The translations under genes were made by a program, and so were the position numbers. From the NCBI GenBank assembly GCA_012840465.1, contig DULJ01000023.1:1-51376 (forward strand): 51,376 nt of DNA. The letters are read 5' to 3'. Below the pieces are notes generated by a model. That model was not told the origin of the DNA and made no database searches. It saw nothing but the letters and a program-made list of their open reading frames with translations. Position 1 is the first letter of the stretch; each line of letters opens with the position of its first letter. Shown here piece after piece: positions 8,370 to 15,662 of this stretch. Source of the DNA: Caryophanales bacterium. GTDB taxonomy: Bacteria; Bacillota; Bacilli; Bacillales; Bacillaceae_J.

Positions 8370-9197
8370 TTACTTTTTGGCAGTGCTCATTGGAATAGCA
8401 GATGGTTGCTTTTCTTCAGAAGCTTTTGGATTCGTATTAAAGTCGTTCGGCGCGATGCCTTCCGCTCGCCACACCGTGCCTCTTTTCTCGTACTCGAATA
8501 ATTTTTCTACGGCATTTGCGATTTGGGGCCCTAACTCACGATCGACCAAATACAAGGCCACATCAAGACCCGAAGTCACGCCTCCCCCGCTCACGAAACG
8601 AGGACCATCTTCAACGACTCTTGCTTCAATCGGAATTGCACCGAGAGCTCCTAACGCAACCATGCCTATATGATTGGTAACCGCATGTCTATCTTTCAAC
8701 AAACCTCCCATCGCAGGCAGTAATGTACCTCCGCATACTGTAGCCACAGTGACTTCCTTATTGTTAAAAGCTTGTTTCAACATCTCCGGCAAGTCTGTCT
8801 TCATGGCCTTCTTTAAAATATTCGGAATGGCATCTTCCGAATTTCCCGCTGGCTTGCCCGAAGCTCCAGGCACCAAAATAATTCCCGGACGCTTTGGGTC
8901 TAATGAGGCTTGCGCTTCGAGAGCGGGCCCATTTAGACCGCTCGGGACAGAACGCTTGCCTTCTGCGGAAACCAATTCTACAGTAACTGCTCCTTTTGAG
9001 TACATTCCCGCAGCAGCGAATACTTCGTATGGTGCTAATGCGTCTAGCAGATCGAAACCATCGAATAATACGATTTGAACATGCGTACTTTTGTCTTTGA
9101 ATGTATCATTATTCTTTTTTGTTTTCGCACTTGCTGCAGTAGTAACTAGACTTAGAATCAGTGCAAAAGACATGAGCAATCCTAGTGTTTTTTTCAT
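8370..9197 (-). CDS. Exported DJ-1/PfpI family (class I GATase-like) protein
   Basis: 275 aa. A signal peptide (MKKTLGLLMSFALILSLVTTAASA, about 1-24) precedes a DJ-1/PfpI domain (about 38-245): VQIVLFDGFDLLDALAPYEVF is the typical first strand with the acidic residue, and Cys155 in ATVCGGTLLPAMGGLL sits at the nucleophile elbow. Closest in outline to isonitrile hydratase/transcription-regulator-like members (DGFDLLD...APYEVF). The fold is normally cytoplasmic, so secretion is unusual. The Lys/Ser/Pro-rich C-terminus (about 255-275) looks disordered. Substrate unknown. It stands alone on the minus strand, with AGGAATAGG upstream of the ATG. Confidence 0.85.
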   Translation of the reverse strand: MKKTLGLLMSFALILSLVTTAASAKTKKNNDTFKDKSTHVQIVLFDGFDLLDALAPYEVFAAAGMYSKGAVTVELVSAEGKRSVPSGLNGPALEAQASLDPKRPGIILVPGASGKPAGNSEDAIPNILKKAMKTDLPEMLKQAFNNKEVTVATVCGGTLLPAMGGLLKDRHAVTNHIGMVALGALGAIPIEARVVEDGPRFVSGGGVTSGLDVALYLVDRELGPQIANAVEKLFEYEKRGTVWRAEGIAPNDFNTNPKASEEKQPSAIPMSTAKK

Positions 9198-9262
9198 CCT
9201 TATACCTATTCCTTTCGTTTAGCTCAAGGCATAAAACGGAATGAAATCCGTTCGCCTTAGCG

Positions 9263-9278
9263 TTTTTTTTTTTTTTTT
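9263..9278 (+). repeat. Homopolymer run of 16 T
   Basis: Sixteen consecutive T residues, preceded by the small hairpin ACGGAATGAAATCCGT. It lies upstream of the DJ-1 gene. It may be a terminator tail or a slippage-prone tract, and length errors in assembly are possible. Confidence 0.6.
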
Positions 9279-9383
9279 GGAGTTCTTAATAAAACCAGTA
9301 CACTACTCAAATCTTACGGAGGTGAGTGGGCCACCTCATTTAAGGGGTAACCACTGCCTCTCTAGATTGATCGATATTTCTGA

Positions 9384-9833
9384 TTATGATGTTAGGGATG
9401 ACCAGCTGCACAATAGAGCCGTAAACGCCAATTGTATAACTGTATCGTAAATGAGACCAGATCCCCAATAAAAAAGGGAGGTGATGAGATGAATTGACAT
9501 GTTCGTAAAACAAAAGGTGTAACTTCGAATCATCCAGTTCCGGTTGGAGAAGTTTAGCAACCCCGCTGCCATGGCGATGCAGGAAAACGCAATATGAATG
9601 TGCATAACGTTTATCCAGACCGGAAGATTAAGCTCGCGCTTCAAGCTAATTTTATGGCTTAAAAATGCCTTGGCTCCGGGATCAATAATAAAATTGGCCA
9701 CCAAGGCGTAAAGGATAAATAGAATACTGATGCGGGCTAAAAGTCCGTATAATGTTTTCCGCTTCTTCATGCGATCCAAAACCCTCGCGGCTTCACTTTT
9801 ATTGCCAAATCGCATTTCCTTGTTAGGAAACAC
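9384..9833 (-). CDS. Multi-pass membrane protein, probably 3'-truncated or frameshifted
   Basis: 149 aa with about four hydrophobic segments: GLLARISILFILYALVANFII, VWINVMHIHIAFSCIAMAAGLL, FTNMSIHLITSLFYW and TVIQLAFTALLC. The first half (RELNLPVWINVMHIHIAFSCIAMAAGLLNFSNR) reads like an orderly membrane protein. The second half is less convincing and may be out of frame. The N-terminus overlaps the end of the upstream minus-strand ORF by 11 bp. I cannot name a family; a DUF2306-like protein is a guess. Confidence 0.45.
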   Translation of the reverse strand: MFPNKEMRFGNKSEAARVLDRMKKRKTLYGLLARISILFILYALVANFIIDPGAKAFLSHKISLKRELNLPVWINVMHIHIAFSCIAMAAGLLNFSNRNWMIRSYTFCFTNMSIHLITSLFYWGSGLIYDTVIQLAFTALLCSWSSLTS

Positions 9834-10035
9834 GCTTGCCTGTTAATTTGGATGCAGACAGTATGCCGACCCTAGCGAATCCGGTCATGCAATTTCCGTC
9901 GGCGGCAACTTCGAATTTCAGATTTAAGCGCATGGGTCTCGTGATGCGCAGCGACCAGGTAAGCTTATTGTCCTGAAGTAAGGGGTTTATAAACCCGACC
10001 GTCTCATCTCCTTGTGTTGCCTTGGATCGTCCCAT
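9823..10035 (-). CDS. Short unrecognised ORF, likely fragment
   Basis: 70 aa (…LRITRPMRLNLKFEVAADGNCMTGFARVGILSASKLTGKRVS). The sequence is protein-like, with alternating strands resembling the C-terminal half of a beta-rich ligand-binding domain, but I do not recognise it. It overlaps the following membrane-protein frame by 11 bp, suggesting an operon on the minus strand. Start uncertain. Confidence 0.35.
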   Translation of the reverse strand: MGRSKATQGDETVGFINPLLQDNKLTWSLRITRPMRLNLKFEVAADGNCMTGFARVGILSASKLTGKRVS

Positions 10036-10205
10036 TCCTTATGGATATGGAGAGCTTGACCTCCAGTTTCTCAACAGTCGTAGTGATTGGAATCTCCGTA
10101 GCGATGACGAATCGCATAGCTTCGAACTGCCACAAAAGAAAAAAGCGTGAGACAAAATAGAGCGCCGAATGGAAAAAGTGAGAAACTGCCGTGTTCCAAG
10201 CCCAT
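10004..10205 (-). pseudogene. Small membrane protein (possible SHOCT type), frameshifted
   Basis: ATG at 10205 has a strong AAGGAGG site and begins MGLEHGSFSLFPFGALFCLTLFSFVAVRSYAIRHRYGD, a single transmembrane segment. That frame stops at 10071, while the neighbouring frame continues with EKLEVKLSISIRNGT, reminiscent of the short C-terminal SHOCT helix (LKxRLxxGxI). A single frameshift around 10085 explains this. It heads the minus-strand remnant cluster 9384-10205. Confidence 0.4.
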
Positions 10206-10412
10206 GTCATCCTCCTTCATCCGTTTTTGCGTAGAACGAACCCTCACTTGCGATATTTGCCATCCATGTCCGCAAGAAGAATCATAACAAACGAGTATCT
10301 CAAACGAAGTATTAAAAAGGTCACAAAACAATAAACAATTCATCACAAATCAGGTGGTTCCGTTAGTTTCTTGGGGAAAAATGATAAACTAGTATTCAAA
10401 GGTGGGATATTC

Positions 10413-10671
10413 ATGAGCGAAGTAAGTACGATACTGGTTGTAGACGATGATCAAAGCATTGTCGAACTATTGAGAGACTTTTTAGAGTGCGAAAGTTTTC
10501 GCGTTATAACCGCTTGCGATACCGTTCAAGCGTGGGCTTGTTTGATCAGAGTTCCTTTCATTGTATTGTTCTTGACATCATGATGCCGGGACAAAATGGA
10601 TTTGAGTTATGACCCCGGATTCGGGCGGAGAGTAACGTTCCGATCCTTTTCTTGAGCGCACGCAGCGACAT
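10413..10671 (+). pseudogene. OmpR-type response regulator, receiver domain remnant
   Basis: ATG 10413 (GGTGGG upstream) starts MSEVSTILVVDDDQSIVELLRDFLECESFRVITA, a receiver domain with the acidic pair. A frameshift near 10534 moves the rest to another frame, FDQSSFHCIVLDIMMPGQNGFEL, which includes the phospho-acceptor Asp in VLDIMMPG. After an in-frame TGA the homology continues as RIRAESNVPILFLSARSD, where it stops and transposase-like sequence begins on the opposite strand. The DNA-binding domain is missing, so it is dead. Confidence 0.8.
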
Positions 10672-10926
10672 GGTGCATTTGAAGAAGACCTCGATGTCCC
10701 AGAGAATGGCGCAAATCCAGATCACTTCTTCCACGGTGAGTGTAAGATCCGTTGTCAGAATCGCCAACCATTCATTCTTATTCGTGCGATGGCGGACAAA
10801 CACCACGTGAACGGGAATCCTGATTTTCTTCCGTCTCATCCAATATGACGAATTCTTCAACTCAAACGCCACTTTCGTATATAGAACCATCTGTAAGCGT
10901 CTATTTGTCGGGTGCGAAAAAAACAA
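10672..10926 (-). pseudogene. IS4-type DDE transposase fragment
   Basis: The minus strand encodes IPVHVVFVRHRTNKNEWLAIL, LTTDLTLTVEEVIWIC, then WDIEVFFKC. This is the C-terminal part of an IS4-family (DDE) transposase around its conserved Y-x-x-RW-xIE-xFFK motif; the Y/R positions appear mutated (ICAILWDIEVFF). No inverted repeats or complete ORF are seen. The fragment abuts the truncated response regulator, so it probably marks the rearrangement that destroyed it. An adjoining minus-strand frame (10901-11086, KLADFALVECETLPKSPFVIIGG...) is unrecognised. Confidence 0.6.
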
Positions 10927-11071
10927 CCAGCCTCATTTTGGTGTCGCTGTCTAAACCGCCAATAATGACGAAGGGTGACTTTGGTAAGGTTTCGCATTCA
11001 ACAAGTGCGAAATCTGCAAGTTTTCCGACAATTGATCGCCGTGCCTTCACATCGGACGCAGCTTCAGGTGC

Positions 11072-11239
11072 GTGAACAATAATCATTCTGAATCTGCAAA
11101 GGGTTGGAAGAAAGAACTTAACTTAATTAGTTGGAATGGTCGTGACCCCAAACATGACCTTCTAGGTTGGTCAGAAAACCATGAGAAAATGGGTAAAGGG
11201 GTCACTCTATCACAAGATGCAATAGTAAACTCTAAATAA
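11072..11239 (+). pseudogene. C-terminal fragment of a YdbC/PC4-like ssDNA-binding protein
   Basis: The frame gives GWKKELNLISWNGRDPKHDLLGW followed by SENHEKMGKGVTLSQDA. This matches the PC4/YdbC pattern 'KGWxKELNLISWNxxxPKxDIRxWxxDHxKMGKGxTL'. The N-terminal strands and a proper ribosome site are missing; a GTG at 11072 opens the frame. Likely a remnant joined to foreign DNA at its 5' side. Confidence 0.55.
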
Positions 11240-11453
11240 CAAGGAGTGAAATAATTGCTCATGAGGTAGAAAAGTAAACAACACCTATTCTGATAGTCAT
11301 AACATTTGATTGTCAACTAAAAGGATGGTGTGTTTTTCTATTTTTAGCAGATATGATGAAATAGTAACGAAATAATCGTACCTACTCAATTTAAAACAGA
11401 AAAGTTTGTTTTACACAAATTTTACAGATTACATTCACAAAGCCTTATTAAAA
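11240..11453. other. AT-rich intergenic stretch without recognisable genes
   Basis: Between the YdbC-like remnant and the terminator at 11454 I see no supported ORF, promoter or repeat. Confidence 0.5.
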
Positions 11454-11500
11454 CCTCACAAATGTTGTTATATGAACGTTTGTGAGGACCTTTTGTTTTG
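11454..11500 (+). terminator. Intrinsic terminator
   Basis: CCTCACAAA (11454-11462) pairs with TTTGTGAGG (11479-11487), followed by ACCTTTTGTTTT. Confidence 0.65.
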
Positions 11501-11510
11501 AGAGACACAG

Positions 11511-11541
11511 TTCCCGTCCCTACGTCCCACCAAGAATTAAT
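11511..11541. repeat. Short intergenic repeat, family 1 copy A
   Basis: Contains GACACAGTTCCCGTCCCT followed by ACGTCCC. The same pattern, GACACAGTATCCGTCCCT then CTGACCC, recurs at 14149-14173. One copy flanks each side of the tetR/acyl-CoA-ligase block. Confidence 0.5.
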
Positions 11542-11586
11542 TTTGTCAACTTACGGGATCATAACGCACAGGCACCCATAAACTTT

Positions 11587-12189
11587 TTACTTTGACAAAC
11601 TAGCCATAATCGGCCCGATAAATTTCTGACTTTCCTCTACAAGATCAAAACTTTCATCATTAAACAACAGCCAATCATAAAGTGTTCCACGCATACAGCG
11701 GGTAATCAACATCGTAATTTCTTTAGCTGGAATGTAATCTTTAAACTCTCCTTTTTCTTGTCCTTGCTCAACAAATGAATGGATAATTTTATAAAGAGTC
11801 CTGTCGGTATTTGAGAGTGTTTTAGGTTGGTTCGGAGTAAGCGCACTTATATAAACAGTTCTCATTAGGTCTTTTCCCAAACAATCTTTCAAATATACCA
11901 TTTGTGATTTTGTAAGATTGATAATTTTTTCGCTATAGCTCATTTTATTAGGCAAGGTTTCGGTAAAAGTTTCATAAAAATCATCTATTTCCTTGAACTT
12001 CTCCAAGAAGATTTCGTATTTCGAATTAAAGTGTACATAGAATGCACCCTTTGAAGTGTTTGATACATTTACAATTTCATCGACAGTAACCTGGTCAAAC
12101 CCCTTTTTGCTAAAAAGCTCCAAAGCAACTTCTAGAATCTTCTTTTTAGTTTGTTGGGCCTTTATCTGCCGTGGAGTCATAGATGGCAT
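11587..12189 (-). CDS. TetR/AcrR family regulator of the acyl-CoA ligase operon
   Basis: 200 aa. The N-terminal HTH is canonical: KKKILEVALELFSKKGFDQVTVDEIV, then NVSNTSKGAFYVHFNSKYEIF (about residues 13-60). The C-terminal ligand domain resembles fatty-acid/acyl-CoA-responsive members only by context. It is transcribed away from the acyl-CoA ligase gene, and three tandem 13-bp repeats lie between the two (12351-12389) at the ligase promoter, so it probably represses that operon until an acyl-CoA or substrate binds. AAAGGAGAA lies upstream of the ATG. Confidence 0.9.
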   Translation of the reverse strand: MPSMTPRQIKAQQTKKKILEVALELFSKKGFDQVTVDEIVNVSNTSKGAFYVHFNSKYEIFLEKFKEIDDFYETFTETLPNKMSYSEKIINLTKSQMVYLKDCLGKDLMRTVYISALTPNQPKTLSNTDRTLYKIIHSFVEQGQEKGEFKDYIPAKEITMLITRCMRGTLYDWLLFNDESFDLVEESQKFIGPIMASLSK

Positions 12190-12312
12190 TTTTAAAATTC
12201 TCCTTTCTTCTTTCTCTTTGAATAGACAACTATCCCATTCACAATTTTAACCTAGAACTATGCATAATTATATGTTTGGATAAGGTTATTTAAATAATCT
12301 TATAAAATTATG

Positions 12313-12341
12313 TTGACTAAACTAAAAACTTTGCCTAAAAT
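12313..12341 (+). promoter_or_regulatory. Sigma-A promoter of the acyl-CoA ligase operon
   Basis: TTGACT (12313-12318), 17-bp spacer, TAAAAT (12336-12341). Predicted start near 12348, immediately before the operator repeats, leaving a leader of about 225 nt. Confidence 0.65.
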
Positions 12342-12350
12342 AAAATCACA

Positions 12351-12389
12351 GACTACAGTTTGTGACTGTGGTCTGTGACTATAGTCCGT
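12351..12389 (+). promoter_or_regulatory. Three tandem 13-bp operator repeats
   Basis: GACTACAGTTTGT, GACTGTGGTCTGT and GACTATAGTCCGT follow each other with exact 13-bp spacing (starts 12351, 12364, 12377). The last is a perfect GACTATAGTC palindrome and the first two are imperfect versions. They overlap the predicted transcription start, the classic position for repressor binding, and are the best candidate site for the divergent TetR. Confidence 0.65.
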
Positions 12390-12426
12390 AACAGGAATTT
12401 TATCATTAATTTATTTTAGATTCAAT

Positions 12427-12442
12427 ATGGAAGCGTTTTATC
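12427..12442 (+). promoter_or_regulatory. Possible CcpA (cre) site
   Basis: ATGGAAGCGTTTTATC matches the left half and centre of the cre consensus WTGNAANCGNWNNCAW but misses the final CA. In the leader it could act as a roadblock for carbon-catabolite repression. Weak. Confidence 0.3.
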
Positions 12443-12525
12443 TTTGATAAAGTTAAGTTGTCAAAGTGAAAGAAACCGGCAATAGAACAACGAACTTAGA
12501 AACTCATCCTTTTTAGAACAGATAA

Positions 12526-12550
12526 TGGACCATGGTACCTGACCCCGTGG
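12526..12550. repeat. Short intergenic repeat, family 2 copy A
   Basis: The core GGACCATGGTACCTGACCCC resembles the right arm of the hairpin at 15576-15612 (about 19 of 25 positions). It lies just before the ligase ribosome site (AAGGAGG, 12555-12561). Confidence 0.45.
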
Positions 12551-12574
12551 ACCGAAGGAGGCTATATAAAAGAT

Positions 12575-14170
12575 ATGGATATTGTAGGAAACAAAACGTT
12601 ACGAGATTTATTAATGGAGAAAACAGAAAAGTACCGTAATAAAACATTTCTCCTTTTTGAAGATCGGGAGCAGCGAAAGTTTGAGCTTACTTATGGAGAA
12701 TTTGCTGACCAAGTAAATCGTTTAAGTAATGTTTTTCTTGATTTAGGTGTCACTAGAGGTCAGCATGTGACCCTGCATCTTCCTAATAATTTAGAGTTTA
12801 TGGTTTCATGGTTTGCGTTAGCCAATATTGGAGCGATCATGGTGCCGACCAATGTTTTATCGACTTCAGACGAAATGGAATATATATTGCATCACTCTGA
12901 GTCCGTTCTTCTTATTACGGAAGAAGATTATTTGGAAAAGTTCACGAGTGTCCGTAGGAAACTTCCGAATTTAAAAGAAATCTTGTTAGCGCGTTATGAA
13001 GGTGTTGCTTACGAAAGCCAAGATTTAAAAGCCTTAATTGCAAACGCTAACAATCGAACACCTACTATTCCCCTTGATGCTGGGGACGTTGCTGCCATGC
13101 TTTATACATCGGGCACCACATCGAAGCCAAAGGGAGTGCAGATCACACATGCGAATTATCTTTTTACAGGTGAAGTCATGTCGAAATCGATACGCTTAAC
13201 ACCTGAAGATCGACAATTTATTGTTCTTCCCCTCTTCCATGGTAATGCCCAATATTATTCAACCATGTCAGCTCTAATAGTTGGAGCAAGCATCGCGATA
13301 ACGGAGCGTTTTAGTGCATCACGCTATTTTAAACAAGCTAAAAATTTCAAGGTGACCGTTGGCTCATTGTTTGCCGCACCGATTCGGATGATTTTGGCAC
13401 AAAAATACGATCAAGATGACAAAAATAATGACATGAGGGTTATCTGGTTCGCTCAATCGGTATCAGAAGAGCAACTGAAGGATTTTGAAGAGAAATTTGA
13501 TGTTCCGTTATTACAAATGTATGGGATGACGGAGACAGTAGGCGTGCCCCTTATGAATCCAATTGATGGGATTCGAAAAAATATGAGCATGGGGAGACCG
13601 ACGATTGGTTATGAAGTAAAAGTTGTTGACGAAGATGGCGATGAAGTACCTAATGGACAATCGGGTCAAATTGTTGTAAAAGGTGTTCCAGGTCGGACAT
13701 TGATGAAGGGCTATTTCAAAAATCCACAGGCAACAGCTGAAACATTGAAAGCTGGCTGGCTATATACAGGAGATAATGCCCGATTGGGAGATGACGGTTA
13801 CTTCTACTTTGTTGACCGAGTAAAGGATATGATTAAGCGTGCAGGTGAAAATGTCGCAGCTAACGAAGTTGAAAGTGTTCTTTGTGACCATCACACTGTA
13901 TATGAATCAGCAGTTATTGGTATCCCTGATGATATGCGGGATGAAGCGATTAAGGCCTATGTTATCCGACATGAAAATGCAACGGTTACAGAAGAGGAAC
14001 TTATTCAATACTGCCAAGAACGATTGGCAAAATTTAAAGTTCCAGATGTAATCGAATTTGTATCTGAATTTCCACGGACTGCTGTTGGAAAAATCCAAAA
14101 ACATATGCTACGGCAAATGCATAACGAAAAAATGCAAAAGGCGCTAGGGACACAGTATCCGTCCCTCTGA
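12575..14170 (+). CDS. Acyl-CoA synthetase (AMP-forming), CaiC/long-chain ligase-like
   Basis: 531-aa ANL-superfamily ligase. It should activate a carboxylic acid with ATP and CoA, via an acyl-AMP, in the cytoplasm. Motifs in order: P-loop-like AMLYTSGTTSKPKGVQITH (about 170-188), LLQMYGMTETVG, GWLYTGDNARLGDDGYFYFVDR, KDMIKRAGENVAANEVE hinge, and the catalytic Lys in AVGKIQKHMLR near the C-terminus. Length is normal. Closest in style to crotonobetaine/carnitine- or fatty-acid-CoA ligases, but the acid is unknown. It is first in a block with a transporter, thiolase and DUF35 protein and is controlled by the upstream promoter/operator. Confidence 0.92.
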   Translation: MDIVGNKTLRDLLMEKTEKYRNKTFLLFEDREQRKFELTYGEFADQVNRLSNVFLDLGVTRGQHVTLHLPNNLEFMVSWFALANIGAIMVPTNVLSTSDEMEYILHHSESVLLITEEDYLEKFTSVRRKLPNLKEILLARYEGVAYESQDLKALIANANNRTPTIPLDAGDVAAMLYTSGTTSKPKGVQITHANYLFTGEVMSKSIRLTPEDRQFIVLPLFHGNAQYYSTMSALIVGASIAITERFSASRYFKQAKNFKVTVGSLFAAPIRMILAQKYDQDDKNNDMRVIWFAQSVSEEQLKDFEEKFDVPLLQMYGMTETVGVPLMNPIDGIRKNMSMGRPTIGYEVKVVDEDGDEVPNGQSGQIVVKGVPGRTLMKGYFKNPQATAETLKAGWLYTGDNARLGDDGYFYFVDRVKDMIKRAGENVAANEVESVLCDHHTVYESAVIGIPDDMRDEAIKAYVIRHENATVTEEELIQYCQERLAKFKVPDVIEFVSEFPRTAVGKIQKHMLRQMHNEKMQKALGTQYPSL

Positions 14171-14173
14171 CCC
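14149..14173. repeat. Short intergenic repeat, family 1 copy B
   Basis: GACACAGTATCCGTCCCT plus CTGACCC, like 11511-11541. This copy overlaps the last codons and stop of the acyl-CoA ligase gene, so the repeat supplies its C-terminus (TQYPSL). Confidence 0.45.
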
Positions 14174-14253
14174 GCAAGATTTTGGGAACTATTATCTGAA
14201 TATTATATACCATGTGAACATTTAATTAATTATAGATCGAAAGGGGATTATTT

Positions 14254-15555
14254 ATGAAAAAAAGTCGTGTGTTGTTCGCAAGTGTCTCCGGTTCTGTTAT
14301 TGAATGGTATGACTTTTATTTATATGGAACGGCCACTGGTTTAGTATTTTCTTCTCTTTTCTTTCCAAATACTGACCCTGCTATTGCACTTCTACTCGCT
14401 TTTGCTACTTTTGGAGTTGGGTATGCAGCAAGGCCGATTGGGAGTATTATCTTTGGGCATTTTGGGGATAAGTTAGGCAGAAAAGCAAGCCTAATGTTAA
14501 CGTTAGTAGGTATGGGGGGAAGCTCCTTTCTGATTGGATGCCTTCCGACCTATGCACAAATTGGTGTAGCAGCTCCTCTTTTATTGGTGTTGCTTAGACT
14601 TATTCAAGGTATTGCCCTTGGTGGCGAGTGGGGCGGTGCCGTTTTATTAGCTACTGAATATGCACCAAAGGGGCTTCGTGGACTTTATGGTTCAATCCCT
14701 CAATTGGGGGTTCCGTTAGGCTTAGTATTAGGCTCTTTTAGTTTAACGTTTATAAGCTATTTAACAACTGATGCACAATTTTTGGCATGGGGGTGGAGAA
14801 TCCCCTTCCTATTTAGTGCTCTACTTATTGGTTTGGCATTATGGATTCGTAACGGCATTGAGGAAACTCCAGCATTTAAAGAACAGAAGGAAAAAGGTGA
14901 GCTTGCTGCGGTACCGATTGTAGAAACATTCCGTACCAACTCAAAAAGTGTATTCCATGTAATCGGGCTGAAGCTAGGTGACGGTTTCTTTAACGTATTC
15001 CTAATGTCATTTGTCCTTGTTTTTACTACCAAGCATTTAGGTTATTCCTACGAGGTTGCACTGACTGCCTTAACAATTGGCTGTGCAACAATGATTATTA
15101 CTATTCCAGTTGTAGGATATCTCTCAGATTTCATTGGTAGAAAAATTATCTATACTACTGGATTATCACTAATGCTCCTTTTATCTATTCCATACTTTAC
15201 GATGATTGGTCAAAGCCACACATGGCTTTACTTTATGCAAGCTGCATTGCTTGGTGTTATCTGGGCTTCAATTTTTGCAACTCAAGGAACCATTTTTTCA
15301 GAACTATTCCCAGCCAGAATCCGCTATACAGGACTATCATTTGGCTACCAAATTGCCGCAGCAATCGTTGGTTTCGGTCCAATGATCTGGACACCAATGG
15401 CTGAAAAATACGGTCCATCACCGATCGTATTTGGAGGATTTATGATGGTGGGTCTTTCTATTTCTCTAGTACTCTCTCTATTTGTACCAGATACTAGAAA
15501 AATATCAAAATACGAGGACAATGTGGACGTAGTAGCGGATGAAAAGGTAGTCTAA
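14254..15555 (+). CDS. MHS-family (metabolite:H+ symporter) MFS transporter
   Basis: 433 aa with 12 predicted membrane segments. The start VSGSVIEWYDFYLYGTATGLVF and the loop GHFGDKLGRKASLMLTL between helices 2 and 3 are diagnostic for the MHS subfamily (shikimate, proline/betaine, alpha-ketoglutarate and related proton symporters). A second RK-loop, GYLSDFIGRKIIY, is present in the second half. It likely imports the acid that the preceding ligase activates. GAAAGGGGA precedes the ATG, 83 bp after the ligase. Confidence 0.92.
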   Translation: MKKSRVLFASVSGSVIEWYDFYLYGTATGLVFSSLFFPNTDPAIALLLAFATFGVGYAARPIGSIIFGHFGDKLGRKASLMLTLVGMGGSSFLIGCLPTYAQIGVAAPLLLVLLRLIQGIALGGEWGGAVLLATEYAPKGLRGLYGSIPQLGVPLGLVLGSFSLTFISYLTTDAQFLAWGWRIPFLFSALLIGLALWIRNGIEETPAFKEQKEKGELAAVPIVETFRTNSKSVFHVIGLKLGDGFFNVFLMSFVLVFTTKHLGYSYEVALTALTIGCATMIITIPVVGYLSDFIGRKIIYTTGLSLMLLLSIPYFTMIGQSHTWLYFMQAALLGVIWASIFATQGTIFSELFPARIRYTGLSFGYQIAAAIVGFGPMIWTPMAEKYGPSPIVFGGFMMVGLSISLVLSLFVPDTRKISKYEDNVDVVADEKVV

Positions 15556-15575
15556 TGACCATAGGGCGCCGGGGA

Positions 15576-15612
15576 CAGGTACATTGGCTCTAAAAATGGT
15601 CCAATGTACCTG
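15576..15612. repeat. 12-bp inverted repeat, intergenic repeat family 2 copy B
   Basis: CAGGTACATTGG (15576-15587) and CCAATGTACCTG (15601-15612) are perfect reverse complements flanked by GGGGA and CCCAC. No T-run follows, so a terminator is doubtful. The right arm resembles the 12526-12550 sequence. Confidence 0.6.
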
Positions 15613-15662
15613 CCCACTTGGCTCTGCTTCGGCTCAAAAATACTTTGTTAAGGGGACTCAAT

